The notes under the pieces are model-generated. The model made no database searches and was not told the origin of the DNA. It saw nothing but the letters and a program-made list of their open reading frames with translations. A stretch of 35,537 nucleotides of DNA from Burkholderiaceae bacterium (lineage in GTDB: Bacteria > Pseudomonadota > Gammaproteobacteria > Burkholderiales > Burkholderiaceae). The DNA is taken from NCBI GenBank assembly GCA_947448415.1, contig CANFMT010000024.1, forward strand, positions 1 through 35,537. Reading direction: 5' to 3'. Of the stretch, positions 9,692-20,967 are shown piece by piece; positions within the stretch are counted from its first letter, which is position 1, and each line of letters opens with the position of its first letter. The translations under genes and the position numbers were made by a program.

Positions 9692-12013
9692 GTGAGCATG
9701 GTAGAGATCGAATTAGATGGCAAGGTAGTTGAGGTTCCGCAAGGTTCGATGGTGATGCATGCCGCGAACAAGATCGGTACCTACATACCTCATTTTTGCT
9801 ATCACAAGAAATTATCTATCGCCGCTAACTGTCGTATGTGTTTGGTTGAGGTTGAGAAAGCGCCTAAACCATTGCCTGCATGCGCTACACCTGCAACTCA
9901 AGGAATGAAGGTATTTACGCATTCTGCTAAAGCTGTGGAAGCACAACGTTCCGTAATGGAATTCTTGCTAATTAATCACCCTTTAGATTGCCCGATATGC
10001 GATCAAGGTGGTGAGTGTCAGTTGCAAGACTTGGCCGTGGGATACGGTAAATCAAACTCCCGTTACGATGAAGAGAAGCGCGTTGTTTTTCATAAGAATG
10101 TAGGGCCACTCATCTCTATGCAAGAGATGACCCGTTGCATTCACTGCACACGTTGTGTTCGCTTTGGTCAAGAAGTTGCTGGTGTAATGGAATTAGGCAT
10201 GATCAACCGTGGTGAGCATTCTGAGATCACTACTTTTGTGGGTCAAACTGTCGATTCAGAGCTCTCTGGAAACATGATAGATATTTGTCCAGTTGGAGCA
10301 TTGACTAGCAAGCCTTTCCGCTACGCAGCACGTACATGGGAATTGGGTCGCAAACGCTCAGTTAGCCCGCACGACAGCTTAGGTGCCAATACAACTGTTC
10401 AGACCAAATCCAATAAGGTGATGCGCGTTGTAGCTCTGGAAAACGAAGCAATTAATGAATGTTGGATTAGCGATCGTGATCGCTTCTCATACGAGGGTTT
10501 AAACAGTACCGATCGAATTACGACGCCTATGGTTAAGCAGGGCGGTCAATGGTTGGAAACCGATTGGCAGTCTGCTTTAGATTATGTTGCGCACTCACTA
10601 AAAACTATTTCTGCGGAGAGTGGGGCGCAAGCTATTGGCGCATTAGCCCATCCAATCTCTAGCTCTGAAGAATTACATCTGCTACAGAAGATTGTTCGTG
10701 GATTAGGCTCCAATCAAATAGAGACTCGCTTACGTCAATCTGATGTTCAAGGTGCTGCAACTGCGCCATGGCTGGGTATGCCGGTTTCTAAATTAAGTGA
10801 GCTGGATCGCATTTTGGTAATCGGTAGTTTCTTGCGTAAAGATCAACCAGTTATTGCTGCCCGAATTCGTACTGCTGCAAAACGTAGTGTGCAGGTAATG
10901 CGTATTGATGCCGGTGGCGACGATTGGTTAATTCCATCAATCGGCATTGCTGCTACCCCAAGCGCCTGGTTAAGCACTTTAAGTGAAGTGGCTTTGGCTA
11001 TTGCCGCAGCTAAATCGGTTAGTGCCCCATCCGGAATCTCTAACTTAACTGTTTCTCCAGCGGCACAAAAAATTGCTGATAGCTTGCTCTCCGGAGACAG
11101 TGCTGCGGTATTACTAGGATCTGCAGCTATTGCGCATCAACATGCTACAGACTTACATGTAATAGCTCAATTTATTGCCGATCAAACTGGGTCGACGTTA
11201 GGTTTCTTGCCGGTAGGTGGTAATGCAGTTGGTGCATCCTTGGTAAATGCAAATGGTGCTGGTGTGGATTCTGTTTTATCCGGCGACCGTCGCGCAATGA
11301 TCTTGATGAATATCGAGCCGGACACAGATTTGCCAAATCCAGTTGCAGCACGCGCTGCCTTAGCTAAGGCAAATACGGTTATTGCTTTGAGTGCTTATCA
11401 GAATGCAGATTTATTAGAAGTTGCCGACGTTATTCTGCCAATCAGCGCTTTTTCAGAAACAGTCTCTACTTTTGTAAATCTGGAAGGTAGAGCGCAAACT
11501 GTCCAGCCTTCCGTTAAGCCATTGGGTGATTCTCGACCAGCATGGAAGGTCTTACGTGTACTAGGCGGTCTTTTAGGTCTTGACGGTTTCTTATTTAACC
11601 TCCCGGAAGAAGTATTGGGTGAGGCTTTGCCTGAAAACTATTGCACTCGCTTAAGTAATCAAACTACAAGCAATGCCATTGCAAGCGATAATTTAGCGCC
11701 GTTAAATGGACTCGAGAGATTATCAGACGTCAATATTTATGCTGGCGATCAAATTGTTCGTCGTGCTTCAGCTTTGCAACTCACTCGCGATGCGAAGCGT
11801 GGTAATCAGATCGGTTTAGGACAAAAGCTATTTTCAGAGCTGGGATTGAAAGAGGGTGATGCTGTGCGCGTAAGTCAAGGAGCTCAATCTGTAGATATGC
11901 CTGCAACCTTAGAAGTGAATCTTGCACCTGGTGCAGTTAGAGTTTCTGCTGGTACTGTGGCTAGTGCGAAATTGGGTGCCATGTTCGGCTCAGTATCTGT
12001 TAGTAAGGCATAA
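9692..12013 (+). CDS. nuoG: NADH-quinone oxidoreductase subunit G
   Basis: NuoG is the large 75-kDa-type subunit that relays electrons through several clusters. Ligands seen in the 773 residues are C36, C47, C50 and C64 for [2Fe-2S] N1b; H96, C100, C103 and C109 for [4Fe-4S] N5; and C149, C152, C155 and C199 for N4. A degenerate molybdopterin-oxidoreductase domain follows and extends to the end. I kept the GTG at 9692 because GGGA at 9679-9682 lies nine bases upstream. The in-frame ATG at 9698 would be 15 bases away from it. Confidence 0.96.
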   Translation: MSMVEIELDGKVVEVPQGSMVMHAANKIGTYIPHFCYHKKLSIAANCRMCLVEVEKAPKPLPACATPATQGMKVFTHSAKAVEAQRSVMEFLLINHPLDCPICDQGGECQLQDLAVGYGKSNSRYDEEKRVVFHKNVGPLISMQEMTRCIHCTRCVRFGQEVAGVMELGMINRGEHSEITTFVGQTVDSELSGNMIDICPVGALTSKPFRYAARTWELGRKRSVSPHDSLGANTTVQTKSNKVMRVVALENEAINECWISDRDRFSYEGLNSTDRITTPMVKQGGQWLETDWQSALDYVAHSLKTISAESGAQAIGALAHPISSSEELHLLQKIVRGLGSNQIETRLRQSDVQGAATAPWLGMPVSKLSELDRILVIGSFLRKDQPVIAARIRTAAKRSVQVMRIDAGGDDWLIPSIGIAATPSAWLSTLSEVALAIAAAKSVSAPSGISNLTVSPAAQKIADSLLSGDSAAVLLGSAAIAHQHATDLHVIAQFIADQTGSTLGFLPVGGNAVGASLVNANGAGVDSVLSGDRRAMILMNIEPDTDLPNPVAARAALAKANTVIALSAYQNADLLEVADVILPISAFSETVSTFVNLEGRAQTVQPSVKPLGDSRPAWKVLRVLGGLLGLDGFLFNLPEEVLGEALPENYCTRLSNQTTSNAIASDNLAPLNGLERLSDVNIYAGDQIVRRASALQLTRDAKRGNQIGLGQKLFSELGLKEGDAVRVSQGAQSVDMPATLEVNLAPGAVRVSAGTVASAKLGAMFGSVSVSKA

Positions 12014-12021
12014 GGTACAAG

Positions 12022-13095
12022 ATGGATAATTTCTTGAACCTCATCACAACCCATGGCGAAGCGATTTTTGGCTCACTATGGCCATTAGTTTGGGCTTTGG
12101 TGCGTATTGTGATCATCGTTTTGCCTATGTTTGGCTGCGTTGCTTACTTAACCCTATGGGAGAGAAAGCTGATCGGTTGGATGCATATTCGTCTCGGACC
12201 AAATCGCGTTGGTCCGCTTGGTTTATTACAACCTATTGCCGATGCATTAAAGCTCTTAATGAAGGAGATCATTGCTCCGGCACAGGCTAGCAAGGTTCTG
12301 TATTTCATTGCGCCAATTATGGTGATCATGCCTGCATTCGCTGCATGGGCTGTTATTCCGTTCCAGGCCAAGATGGTTTTGGCTGATGTAAATGCCGGGC
12401 TTTTGTACATCATGGCAATTTCATCCATTGGTGTCTATGGCGTGATCTTGGCAGGTTGGTCTTCTAACTCCAAATACCCATTCTTAGGCGCTATGCGCGC
12501 ATCAGCCCAAATGATTTCTTATGAAATTGCGATGGGCTTTGCTTTAGTAACCGTTTTACTGACATCCGGTTCCTTGAATTTAAGCACGATCGTCGCTTCG
12601 CAAGAGCAGGGCTATTTTGCTAGTATCGGCTTAAACTTCCTCTCTTGGAACTGGCTGCCATTATTGCCAATGTTCTTGATTTACTTTATCTCCGGTGTTG
12701 CTGAGACAAATCGTCATCCATTTGACGTGGTAGAGGGTGAGTCCGAGATTGTTGCTGGTCACATGGTTGAGTATTCAGGCATGTCTTTTGCAATGTTCTT
12801 CTTGGCTGAATATGCCAATATGATTTTGATTGCAGCTGTTGCATCAATCATGTTCTTGGGTGGATGGCTACCTATCGTAGATTTACCATTACTCCGTGAT
12901 ATTCCAGGCTTTTTCTGGTTATTTGGAAAAACATTCTTCTTGTTATCTTGCGTAATTTGGCTGCGTGCAACTCTACCGCGCTACCGCTATGACCAAATCA
13001 TGCGTTTGGGCTGGAAGATTTTTATTCCCATCTCAGTATTCTGGGTGGTTGTTATCGGCGCATGGGTAGTTTCTCCATGGAATATTTGGAAATAA
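12022..13095 (+). CDS. nuoH: NADH-quinone oxidoreductase subunit H
   Basis: NuoH is the membrane subunit that forms the quinone-entry channel and part of the first proton path. The 357 residues contain about eight transmembrane helices. Conserved segments include [20 protein letters not shown] near residues 46-65 and the acidic cytoplasmic loop [16 protein letters not shown], which contacts NuoB/NuoD. It begins nine bases after nuoG, with an AAGG just upstream, and is followed by nuoI after 11 bases. Confidence 0.97.
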   Translation: MDNFLNLITTHGEAIFGSLWPLVWALVRIVIIVLPMFGCVAYLTLWERKLIGWMHIRLGPNRVGPLGLLQPIADALKLLMKEIIAPAQASKVLYFIAPIMVIMPAFAAWAVIPFQAKMVLADVNAGLLYIMAISSIGVYGVILAGWSSNSKYPFLGAMRASAQMISYEIAMGFALVTVLLTSGSLNLSTIVASQEQGYFASIGLNFLSWNWLPLLPMFLIYFISGVAETNRHPFDVVEGESEIVAGHMVEYSGMSFAMFFLAEYANMILIAAVASIMFLGGWLPIVDLPLLRDIPGFFWLFGKTFFLLSCVIWLRATLPRYRYDQIMRLGWKIFIPISVFWVVVIGAWVVSPWNIWK

Positions 13096-13106
13096 GTTGA
13101 TCAATC

Positions 13107-13598
13107 ATGTTTAAGAAAATTTCCCAATTCCTCGATAGCTTAATGCTTAAAGACATTTTGACTGGCATGTCAATTACAGGTCGTTATTTATTTAAGCCAA
13201 AAATCACTATTCAATACCCTGAAGAGAAAACTCCGTTATCAAGTCGTTTTCGCGGCCTGCATGCTTTGCGTCGCTATGAGAATGGAGAGGAGCGATGCAT
13301 TGGTTGTAAATTGTGCGAAGCAGTGTGCCCAGCTTATGCCATCACGATTGAGACTGCAGAGCGTGATGATGGTACACGTCGCACTTCTCGTTACGACATT
13401 GATCTAACTAAATGCATCTTCTGTGGTTTTTGCGAAGAGGCATGTCCGGTAGATGCTATTGTTGAAACCAATATTTTTGAATATTTTGGCGACAAACGTG
13501 GCGATTTGTACTTTACAAAAGACATGCTGTTGGCAGTAGGCGATAAGTACGAAAAAGAGATTGCCTCTAACCGTGCAGCTGATGCACCTTATCGTTAA
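13107..13598 (+). CDS. nuoI: NADH-quinone oxidoreductase subunit I
   Basis: NuoI is an 8Fe ferredoxin-like subunit carrying clusters N6a and N6b. Two complete [4Fe-4S] motifs are visible in the 163 residues: C64, C67, C70 and C74 in [12 protein letters not shown], and C103, C106, C109 and C113 in [12 protein letters not shown]. The N-terminal amphipathic stretch anchors it to the membrane arm. Length and position between nuoH and nuoJ are standard. Confidence 0.97.
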   Translation: MFKKISQFLDSLMLKDILTGMSITGRYLFKPKITIQYPEEKTPLSSRFRGLHALRRYENGEERCIGCKLCEAVCPAYAITIETAERDDGTRRTSRYDIDLTKCIFCGFCEEACPVDAIVETNIFEYFGDKRGDLYFTKDMLLAVGDKYEKEIASNRAADAPYR

Positions 13599-13618
13599 TC
13601 GAATCGAGCAAAACTAAT

Positions 13619-14266
13619 ATGACATTCGATCCATCTACATTATTTGCGGTGTTTTTTTACGGCTTTGCAGGCCTTCTAGTGATCTCTGCATTGCGCGTGA
13701 TCACAGCTCGTAACCCTGTTCATGCAGCGCTATTTTTAGTCCTGGCTTTTTTCTGCGCATCCGGACTTTGGATGTTGCTTAAGGCTGAATTTCTGAGCTT
13801 AGCTTTGATCTTGGTCTATGTAGGCGCTGTAATGGTGCTTTTCCTCTTCGTGGTGATGATGTTGGACTTAGATCTTGAACATTTGCGCCGTGATTTTAAG
13901 AAATTCCTCCCAGTAGCTTTCTTAATGGGCGCAGTGATTGTTCTTGAGTTATCAATCGTGATTATTCGTAGCTTTATTGGCACCAGCGCTCCTGTTCAAC
14001 CAATGCCAGAAGAGATGATGGCGAATAATACCCAGGCTTTGGGCATGCTCATTTTTGTTGACTATGTTTATGCCTTTGAAGTTGCTGGCGTGATCTTGTT
14101 GGTGGCTATTATTGCTGCTGTAGCGCTGACTCTACGTAATCGCAAAGATTCCAAATCACAAAATATTCATGAACAAGTTAATGTGGTTGCTGCTGATCGT
14201 ATGCGCATCGTGAAGATGGGCTCTGATATGGCAGCAAAACAAGATGCTAGAGGGGAGAAGAAATGA
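13619..14266 (+). CDS. nuoJ: NADH-quinone oxidoreductase subunit J
   Basis: NuoJ is a five-helix membrane subunit linking the quinone site to the antiporter-like subunits. The 215 residues show the typical N-terminal [15 protein letters not shown] and the helix-3 stretch [21 protein letters not shown], which contains the pi-bulge region of the family. A charged tail of about 45 residues follows the last helix. The stop overlaps the nuoK start by four bases (ATGA at 14263-14266). Confidence 0.96.
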   Translation: MTFDPSTLFAVFFYGFAGLLVISALRVITARNPVHAALFLVLAFFCASGLWMLLKAEFLSLALILVYVGAVMVLFLFVVMMLDLDLEHLRRDFKKFLPVAFLMGAVIVLELSIVIIRSFIGTSAPVQPMPEEMMANNTQALGMLIFVDYVYAFEVAGVILLVAIIAAVALTLRNRKDSKSQNIHEQVNVVAADRMRIVKMGSDMAAKQDARGEKK

Positions 14267-14571
14267 CAATCACTCTGGCTCACTATCTGGTGCTTGGGGC
14301 AATTCTATTTGCCACTAGTGTTATTGGGATCTTTTTAAACCGTAAGAACATCATTGTCCTTTTGATGGCAATTGAATTAATGCTCCTCTCGGTAAACATG
14401 AACTTTGTTGCTTTCTCTCATTATTTGGGGGATATGGCAGGTCAGGTATTCGTATTCTTTATTTTGACTGTGGCAGCTGCAGAAGCAGCTATTGGTTTGG
14501 CAATCTTGGTAGTTCTCTTCCGCAAGGTTGATACCATTAATGCTGAAGATCTTGACCACCTAAAAGGCTAG
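14263..14571 (+). CDS. nuoK: NADH-quinone oxidoreductase subunit K
   Basis: NuoK is a three-helix membrane subunit of the proton pathway, related to MrpC. The 102 residues include the conserved membrane glutamates in [16 protein letters not shown] and in [24 protein letters not shown] at 14251-14257, inside the end of nuoJ, is a strong ribosome-binding site. The length is standard, and nuoL follows almost immediately. Confidence 0.97.
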   Translation: MTITLAHYLVLGAILFATSVIGIFLNRKNIIVLLMAIELMLLSVNMNFVAFSHYLGDMAGQVFVFFILTVAAAEAAIGLAILVVLFRKVDTINAEDLDHLKG

Positions 14572-14573
14572 TG

Positions 14574-16628
14574 ATGCAATTGACCTTAAATATCCCTATT
14601 CTTTGTGCCATTCCCTTGGCTCCATTAGTTGGCTCGATGATTGCCGGCTTTTTTGGTACCAAGTTGGGTGGCAACCGTATCGGTCATGGTGCTAGCCAGT
14701 TTGCAACCATCCTGGGTGTAACCATTGCATTTGTTTTGTCGTGCAATGTATTAGTGCAGGTAATGGATGGTTTTTACTTTAATGGCACGGTTTATCGCTG
14801 GATGCAACTAGGCGAGTTAAATTTGGATATTGGCTTCTTAATCGATCCTTTGACCGCAACGATGATGTGTGTCGTTACCTTTGTTTCGCTGATGGTGCAC
14901 ATTTACACCATAGGTTATATGCAGGGTGAAGAAGGTTACAACCGTTTCTTCTCTTATATCTCCCTATTTACTTTTGCCATGTTGATGCTTGTCATGAGTA
15001 ACAATTTGTTGCAATTGTTCTTTGGCTGGGAAGCGGTTGGCGTTGTTTCTTATCTCTTGATTGGTTTCTATTTCGAGCGTCAATCTGCCGTGTTTGCCAA
15101 TATGAAGGCTTTCTTAGTTAATCGTGTTGGCGATTTTGGCTTCATCTTAGGTATTGGCATTCTTTTGGCAAGCACTGGATCGATGCAGTATGACGTCATC
15201 TTTTCTCAGAATTCAGCTTTAGCAGCGCAAACACTTCCAGGAACTAGCTGGAATTTGATGACGGTAGCTTGTATCTGCTTATTTATTGGCGCAATGGGTA
15301 AGTCAGCACAGTTCCCTTTGCACGTATGGCTTCCAGATTCCATGGAAGGTCCAACGCCTATTTCAGCATTGATTCATGCTGCAACCATGGTTACAGCCGG
15401 CATCTTCATGGTGTCTCGTATGTCACCATTATTTGAGCTATCAGATGCCGCATTGAGTTTTATTTTGGTTATCGGCTCGATTACTGCGCTCTTTATGGGT
15501 TTCTTGGGCATTGTGCAGAACGATATAAAGCGTGTTGTCGCTTATTCAACTCTGTCTCAACTGGGCTATATGACCGTTGCACTTGGTGTTTCTGCCTATC
15601 CAGTTGCCATCTTCCATTTGATGACTCACGCATTCTTTAAGGCGCTGTTATTCCTTGCTGCTGGTAGCGTAATTCTGGGTATGCACCATGAGCAAGATAT
15701 GCGAAAAATGGGCGGTCTATGGAAGTACATGCCAATTACTTGCTTAATGATGTTGTTAGGTAACTTGGCTTTGGTTGGAACACCTTTCTTCTCTGGGTTT
15801 TATTCAAAAGATTCGATCATTGAAGCGGTAGCAGCAAGTCATATTCCTGGCTCTGGATTTGCTTACTTTGCTGTGATGGCTAGCGTATTTGTAACGGCTC
15901 TATATTCCTTCCGCCTCTACTTCTATGTGTTTCATGGCAAAGCTCGTTGGGGCCATGCTGATTCTCATGATCACCACCATGATCACGCTGAGGTGGGCGA
16001 TGATCATGCGCACCATGGTTTAGCTCCTGGTCAAAAGCCGCATGAATCTCCTTTTGTAGTGACCTTGCCACTAATTCTTTTAGCAATCCCATCGGTAATC
16101 ATTGGCTTCTATACGATTTCACCGCTTTTGTTTGGCACATACTTTGGCGATTCGATTTTTATTGATCTTGCTCGTCATCCTGTGATGAAAGAGCTTGAAG
16201 ATGAGTTCCATGGCCCAGTAGCAATGGCTCTTCATGCGTTCACTTCCCCTGTATTGTTATTGGTGGTGCTTGGTGTGTTAACGGCTGCAATTGGTTACCT
16301 ATGGGCTCCTAAATTACCAACTAAGGTTGCCGAAACGTTCGCCCCAATTAAAAAGCTATTTGATAACAAGTATTACCTAGATGATCTGAACCAAGCAGTT
16401 TTTGCAAAAGGTTTGATTTGGATAGGCAGCTTCTTATGGCATCGCGGCGATCAGAAGGTGATCGATGGATTCTTTGTTAATGGTAGTGCGCATGCAGTAG
16501 GGCGCTTTGCCGGTGTTATGCGCCATTTGCAATCCGGCTATGTTTACCACTATGCGTTTGCAATGATTGCAGGCTTAGCGGTTTTGCTAGCCTGGGTTTT
16601 GTACGCTTATCTGCCTTTTGTTCGCTAG
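14574..16628 (+). CDS. nuoL: NADH-quinone oxidoreductase subunit L
   Basis: NuoL is the distal antiporter-like proton-pumping subunit, with about 16 transmembrane helices including the long lateral helix at the C-terminus. In 684 residues the conserved proton-path residues are seen: E153 in GWEAVGVVSYLL and K243 in AMGKSAQFPLHVWLPDSM. A loop at about residues 460-483 is very rich in histidine, which is unusual for the core fold. I favour ATG 14574, with AAGG seven bases upstream, over the GTG at 14571, which would share a base with the nuoK stop. The difference is one residue. Confidence 0.95.
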   Translation: MQLTLNIPILCAIPLAPLVGSMIAGFFGTKLGGNRIGHGASQFATILGVTIAFVLSCNVLVQVMDGFYFNGTVYRWMQLGELNLDIGFLIDPLTATMMCVVTFVSLMVHIYTIGYMQGEEGYNRFFSYISLFTFAMLMLVMSNNLLQLFFGWEAVGVVSYLLIGFYFERQSAVFANMKAFLVNRVGDFGFILGIGILLASTGSMQYDVIFSQNSALAAQTLPGTSWNLMTVACICLFIGAMGKSAQFPLHVWLPDSMEGPTPISALIHAATMVTAGIFMVSRMSPLFELSDAALSFILVIGSITALFMGFLGIVQNDIKRVVAYSTLSQLGYMTVALGVSAYPVAIFHLMTHAFFKALLFLAAGSVILGMHHEQDMRKMGGLWKYMPITCLMMLLGNLALVGTPFFSGFYSKDSIIEAVAASHIPGSGFAYFAVMASVFVTALYSFRLYFYVFHGKARWGHADSHDHHHDHAEVGDDHAHHGLAPGQKPHESPFVVTLPLILLAIPSVIIGFYTISPLLFGTYFGDSIFIDLARHPVMKELEDEFHGPVAMALHAFTSPVLLLVVLGVLTAAIGYLWAPKLPTKVAETFAPIKKLFDNKYYLDDLNQAVFAKGLIWIGSFLWHRGDQKVIDGFFVNGSAHAVGRFAGVMRHLQSGYVYHYAFAMIAGLAVLLAWVLYAYLPFVR

Positions 16629-16652
16629 GCCTTTGTTACTTAAGTAGCCACT

Positions 16653-18119
16653 ATGATTCTTTCTTATGCAATTTGGACCCCGATAATTTTCGGACTCATA
16701 ATTTTGTTTTATGGGTCTGAAAAACCGACTGCCGGAGTACGCTGGTTGGCACTCATTGGCGCAGTACTTGGCTTTATCGCCACGCTTCCATTGGTGATTA
16801 ATTTTGATATCGCTAATGCAGGCATGCAGTTCGTTGAGAAAGTTAGCTGGATTCCCCGCTACGACATTAACTACTATCTCGGCATTGACGGTATTTCAGT
16901 GTGGTTTATTGTTTTAACTGCCTTCATCAATATCATTGTTGTTATAGCGGCATGGGAAGTAATCGATACTAAGGTATCGCAGTACATGGCCTCTTTCATG
17001 ATTCTTTCAGGATTGATGATTGGCGTCTTTTGCGCTTTAGATGCCTTGTTGTTCTATGTATTCTTCGAGGCCACCTTAATTCCAATGTATATCATCATTG
17101 GAGTTTGGGGAGGTCATAACCGCATCTATGCAGCTTTCAAATTCTTCTTGTACACCTTGCTTGGCTCCTTGCTGACATTGGTTGCAATGCTTTATCTCTA
17201 TAACGTAACCAATACCTTTGATATCTTGGCTTGGCAAAATGCTCGCCTAGATATTGTTGAGCAAATCCTCTTATTTGCTGCATTCTTTATGGCATTTGCC
17301 GTGAAGGTTCCGATGTGGCCTTTGCATACATGGTTGCCAGACGTTCACGTTGAGGCTCCGACCGGTGGCTCTGTAGTGCTAGCAGCAATCATGCTGAAAC
17401 TAGGCGCTTATGGTTTCTTGCGATTCTCATTGCCTATCGCTCCAGATGCAAGTCAATACCTTGGACCCTTCATTATTTTCCTGTCGTTAGTGGCAGTAAT
17501 TTATGTTGGTGCCGTTGCGCTAGTTCAAAAAGATATGAAAAAACTTGTTGCGTACTCTTCAGTTGCGCATATGGGTTTTGTCACACTTGGCTTTTTCCTG
17601 TTCAGTCCGCTGGGTATCGAAGGCGGCATTGTGCAGATGATTTCTCACGGCTTTGTTGCTGGTGCAATGTTCCTATCGATTGGAGTGTTGTACGACCGTA
17701 TGCATACCCGTCAGATTGCTGATTACGGCGGCGTTGTGCATCGCATGCCTGCTTTTGCAGTATTTGCTGTCTTGATGGCAATGGCTAACTGCGGCTTACC
17801 GGCAACCTCAGGCTTTGTAGGTGAGTTCATGGTGATTTTGGCGGCCGTTGATTATGACTTCTTTATTGGCGTCTTGGCTGCTACTGCTCTGATATTGGGC
17901 GCGGCATATTCTCTGTGGATGGTAAAGCGCGTGTTTTTCGGCGCCATTACCAATAAGCATGTTGAAGAGCTTAAGGATCTAAATAGTCGTGAATATTTCA
18001 TGATGGTTGTACTGTCAGTTTGCGTAATTGGTATGGGCGTATACCCAAAACCATTTACCGACATCATTCACCCTGCCGTGATTAATCTGCTACAGCATGT
18101 TGCTGTAAGCAAACTCTGA
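16653..18119 (+). CDS. nuoM: NADH-quinone oxidoreductase subunit M
   Basis: NuoM is the second antiporter-like proton-pumping subunit (14 transmembrane helices). The 488 residues contain E139 in FFEATLIPMYIIIGVWGG and K218 in KVPMWPLHTWLPDVHVEAPT, the charged pair of the half-channel. The central lysine region VQKDMKKLVAYSSVAHMGF is also intact. It lies 24 bases after nuoL and ten bases before nuoN. No strong Shine-Dalgarno is visible. Confidence 0.97.
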   Translation: MILSYAIWTPIIFGLIILFYGSEKPTAGVRWLALIGAVLGFIATLPLVINFDIANAGMQFVEKVSWIPRYDINYYLGIDGISVWFIVLTAFINIIVVIAAWEVIDTKVSQYMASFMILSGLMIGVFCALDALLFYVFFEATLIPMYIIIGVWGGHNRIYAAFKFFLYTLLGSLLTLVAMLYLYNVTNTFDILAWQNARLDIVEQILLFAAFFMAFAVKVPMWPLHTWLPDVHVEAPTGGSVVLAAIMLKLGAYGFLRFSLPIAPDASQYLGPFIIFLSLVAVIYVGAVALVQKDMKKLVAYSSVAHMGFVTLGFFLFSPLGIEGGIVQMISHGFVAGAMFLSIGVLYDRMHTRQIADYGGVVHRMPAFAVFAVLMAMANCGLPATSGFVGEFMVILAAVDYDFFIGVLAATALILGAAYSLWMVKRVFFGAITNKHVEELKDLNSREYFMMVVLSVCVIGMGVYPKPFTDIIHPAVINLLQHVAVSKL

Positions 18120-18129
18120 GTAAAAGCAA

Positions 18130-19629
18130 ATGCAAGCATTCGACCTATTCGCTATCCTGCCGGAACTCGTTTTACTTATCGCTACCTGCTTATTGCTGGT
18201 TGCTAGTGTGTATGTTCGCGAAAATGTGACATCTACATCTGGAGTAGAGCAAGACATTTTCCATACTCCTCGCGGAGTAGGTTTTGTTTATTTCTTTACT
18301 ATCATTCTATTGGTTTATCTGATTAGTGTATTTATGGGTCGCATGGGTGATGTCTCGCTCATCGCCATGAATGGACTTTTCCAGTCTGATCCGATTTCAA
18401 ATTTGCTTAAGGCATGCTCTTGCGTTGCCGTATTGGTCTCCTTGATTTATTCCAAGCAATATTTAACTGACCGTGCGTTGTTCCGTCCAGACTTTATCGT
18501 ATTGGCATTACTTGCCTTATTGGGTCAGTTTGTTTTGATCTCCGGATCTAATCTATTGACCCTATATCTTGGCCTCGAGTTAATGGCCTTACCAACATAT
18601 GCTTTAGTGGCGATGCGTCATAACAGCGAAAAGAGTGTTGAGGCTGGTATTAAGTACTTTATTTTGGGTGCGCTGGCTTCGGGTTTCTTGTTGTACGGAA
18701 TGTCCATGCTTTATGGCGTTACTGGATCCTTGGATTTGATTGAGATTTTCAAAACAGTTGCAGATCCTCGCATAAATCATTTAGTAATGGCATTCGGGCT
18801 GGTATTTATTGTTGCAGGACTAGCATTTAAACTTGGGGTGGTACCTTTTCACATGTGGGTACCTGATGTCTATCAAGGCGCACCTACAGCTGTTACCTTG
18901 ATGATTGCTGCAGCGCCTAAGTTGGCTGCATTTGCTTTGTTATTTCGCTTATTGGTTAATACCCTCTTGCCGCTCATGGGTGACTGGCAACCAATGTTGG
19001 TATTGCTAGCAGTCTTATCTCTTGTACTTGGTAACGTTACTGCGATTGCCCAAACAAATGTGAAGCGGATGCTTGCATATTCTGCAATCGCGCAAATGGG
19101 TTTTGTACTTTTGGGTATGCTCTCAGTATTTGATGACCATGCCTTTAGTGCATCCATGTTCTATGCAATCACTTATGTTTTAACAACTCTTGGTACCTTC
19201 GGTCTGCTAATGGCGTTGTCACGTAAAGGCTATGATTGTGAAACTCTTGATGGGCTCAAGGGTTTGAACAAGAAACACCCATGGTTTGCATTTATTGGCT
19301 TAGTGATGATGTTCTCATTGGCTGGTATTCCGCCAACAGTAGGTTTTGCCGCTAAATTAGGCGTTTTAGAAGCATTAGTTGATGCTGAGCATACTTTCCT
19401 GGCTGTTATTGCAGTAATCGCTTCCTTAATTGGCGCTTTCTATTACTTAAGAGTTGTTAAGGTCATGTACTTTGATGAGCCTGAGCATGAAATCACTGTT
19501 TCTGGATCGGGTTTTGCTAAAGGTATCCTTGGTTTGAATAGCATTTTGGTGCTCGCTATTGGTATAGTTCCAGCAGGCCTGATGAGCCTTTGTCTAGATG
19601 CGATGCGTCGTACTTTGTTGGGTTCGTAA
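18130..19629 (+). CDS. nuoN: NADH-quinone oxidoreductase subunit N
   Basis: NuoN is the third antiporter-like membrane subunit and the last gene of the operon. The 499 residues have about 14 hydrophobic helices. Family marks include [17 protein letters not shown] with the conserved glutamate, [20 protein letters not shown] with the conserved lysine, and [17 protein letters not shown] strong hairpin terminator follows 19 bases after the stop, so the 14-gene unit ends here. Confidence 0.97.
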   Translation: MQAFDLFAILPELVLLIATCLLLVASVYVRENVTSTSGVEQDIFHTPRGVGFVYFFTIILLVYLISVFMGRMGDVSLIAMNGLFQSDPISNLLKACSCVAVLVSLIYSKQYLTDRALFRPDFIVLALLALLGQFVLISGSNLLTLYLGLELMALPTYALVAMRHNSEKSVEAGIKYFILGALASGFLLYGMSMLYGVTGSLDLIEIFKTVADPRINHLVMAFGLVFIVAGLAFKLGVVPFHMWVPDVYQGAPTAVTLMIAAAPKLAAFALLFRLLVNTLLPLMGDWQPMLVLLAVLSLVLGNVTAIAQTNVKRMLAYSAIAQMGFVLLGMLSVFDDHAFSASMFYAITYVLTTLGTFGLLMALSRKGYDCETLDGLKGLNKKHPWFAFIGLVMMFSLAGIPPTVGFAAKLGVLEALVDAEHTFLAVIAVIASLIGAFYYLRVVKVMYFDEPEHEITVSGSGFAKGILGLNSILVLAIGIVPAGLMSLCLDAMRRTLLGS

Positions 19630-19648
19630 GAATCAATATTTTGCTCAT

Positions 19649-19677
19649 AAAGGCTCCTAAGGGAGCCTTTATTATTT
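19649..19677 (+). terminator. Rho-independent terminator of the nuo operon
   Basis: AAAGGCTCC (19649-19657) pairs perfectly with GGAGCCTTT (19662-19670) across a TAAG loop. The T-rich stretch ATTATTT follows. It sits directly after nuoN and before the Nudix gene. Confidence 0.9.
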
Positions 19678-19741
19678 GTGACATCTAAATGACATTACTC
19701 TTTTATATGATGGAGTCATACTGCATCTTTGGAGAAAACGA

Positions 19742-20338
19742 ATGATTGAAAAGTCTTTTGAAGATTTGCCCGTTGGCGATAAGCATTTACGAGAAGCGCG
19801 TATATCCGTAGAAGATATCTACGGAGGTATTTTCTTAAATATGAAACGCGACACAGTCTTGATGCCCGATGGTCAACAGGCAGTGCGTGAGTATTTAACT
19901 CATCCTGGAGCGGTTGCCATAGTTGCTCTTTTAGATGATGGTAGGGTGTTAATGGAGCGTCAATATCGTTATCCCATTGCAAAAGCATGTATTGAGATTC
20001 CGGCAGGGAAGCTAGATCCGAATGAAGATCATCTTCTTTGTGCCAAACGTGAGCTTGAGGAAGAAACGGGTTACACCGCAACTAAATGGAGCTTTATTCG
20101 TCGCATACATCCAGTGATTTCCTATTCCACTGAATTTATTGATATTTATTTGGCTGAAGGCTTGGTGCCAGGCAAGAGTCATTTAGATGAGGAGGAATTT
20201 TTGGATGTATTTGCCGCACCGCTTGACCAGATAATTTCCTGGGTAGAAGAGGGTGAAATTACAGATGTCAAAACAACGATTTCAGCCTATTGGCTGGATC
20301 GCTATCGACGTGGGCTAGTAAGTCCTAAGCCCATTTAA
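19742..20338 (+). CDS. nudF: Nudix hydrolase, ADP-ribose pyrophosphatase type
   Basis: A 198-residue Nudix hydrolase, most like bacterial ADP-ribose pyrophosphatases, which split ADP-ribose to AMP and ribose 5-phosphate. The Nudix box is complete at residues 89-111: G89, E95, then REL.EE.GY with the metal-binding glutamates. It is preceded by the family's IEIPAGK strand. GGAG at 19731-19734 lies seven bases before the ATG. The gene has its own leader after the nuo terminator and is followed 67 bases later by the DUF1178 gene. The exact substrate is inferred from overall similarity to NudF; another nucleoside diphosphate derivative is possible. Confidence 0.85.
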   Translation: MIEKSFEDLPVGDKHLREARISVEDIYGGIFLNMKRDTVLMPDGQQAVREYLTHPGAVAIVALLDDGRVLMERQYRYPIAKACIEIPAGKLDPNEDHLLCAKRELEEETGYTATKWSFIRRIHPVISYSTEFIDIYLAEGLVPGKSHLDEEEFLDVFAAPLDQIISWVEEGEITDVKTTISAYWLDRYRRGLVSPKPI

Positions 20339-20405
20339 TAGGCAGATAGAAATCGCATTAAAATAGACCTATTGAATTTAGCATTTTTGCCCCTATATAG
20401 GTCTT

Positions 20406-20891
20406 ATGAAAGTTTATAACCTTGCTTGCCCATTAGATCATCGCTTTGAAGGATGGTTTTCCTCAGAAGAGGATTGTCTTGTCCAGCAAGGCAAGGGTAT
20501 GCTTGCTTGCCCAATCTGCGATAGCACCGAAATTACGCGGATGCCTTCAGCCCCTCATATTGCTAAGTCAAGCTCTACTGGGTTGGCTGTACCTAAAGCT
20601 GATTTATCCAATCCAAGTGGCGGCGTTGTTGCTCTTACTGGCAGCGATCATTCACAGCTGGAGGCACAAGTACAAGCAGCCTTTTTAAAGGGCATGCGTG
20701 AGCTCATGGGTAAATCTGAGAATGTGGGTGATGCGTTTGCTGATGAAGCTAGAAAAATTCACTACAAGGAATCTCCTGAGCGAAGTATTCGCGGTCAAAC
20801 TACTCTAGATGAGGCAGAGGCTCTCAGAGAGGAGGGTATAGAGGTTCTAGCAGTACCTATGATGCCGGCTTTGAAAAATACCCTTCAGTAA
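20406..20891 (+). CDS. DUF1178 family protein
   Basis: A 161-residue protein of the DUF1178 family, whose function is unknown. The N-terminus MKVYNLACPLDHRFEGWF and the CPIC at 35-38, with C8 upstream, look like a small zinc-ribbon module. It is followed by a low-complexity linker and a helical C-terminal half with HYKESPERSIRGQTTLDEA, a conserved part of the family. It lies between the Nudix gene and a bidirectional terminator and converges with mmsA. No membrane segment or signal peptide is seen. Confidence 0.85.
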   Translation: MKVYNLACPLDHRFEGWFSSEEDCLVQQGKGMLACPICDSTEITRMPSAPHIAKSSSTGLAVPKADLSNPSGGVVALTGSDHSQLEAQVQAAFLKGMRELMGKSENVGDAFADEARKIHYKESPERSIRGQTTLDEAEALREEGIEVLAVPMMPALKNTLQ

Positions 20892-20923
20892 AATCATCCT
20901 ATATATCAAGCAAGCCATAAAAC

Positions 20924-20951
20924 AAAAAAGCGATCCAAGGATCGCTTTTTT
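20924..20951. terminator. Bidirectional terminator between DUF1178 gene and mmsA
   Basis: GCGATCC (20930-20936) pairs with GGATCGC (20939-20945). It is flanked by six A residues (20924-20929) on the left and six T residues (20946-20951) on the right. The symmetric layout serves both the + strand DUF1178 gene and the minus-strand mmsA. Confidence 0.85.
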
Positions 20952-20967
20952 ATATCTCAACTGAAAT

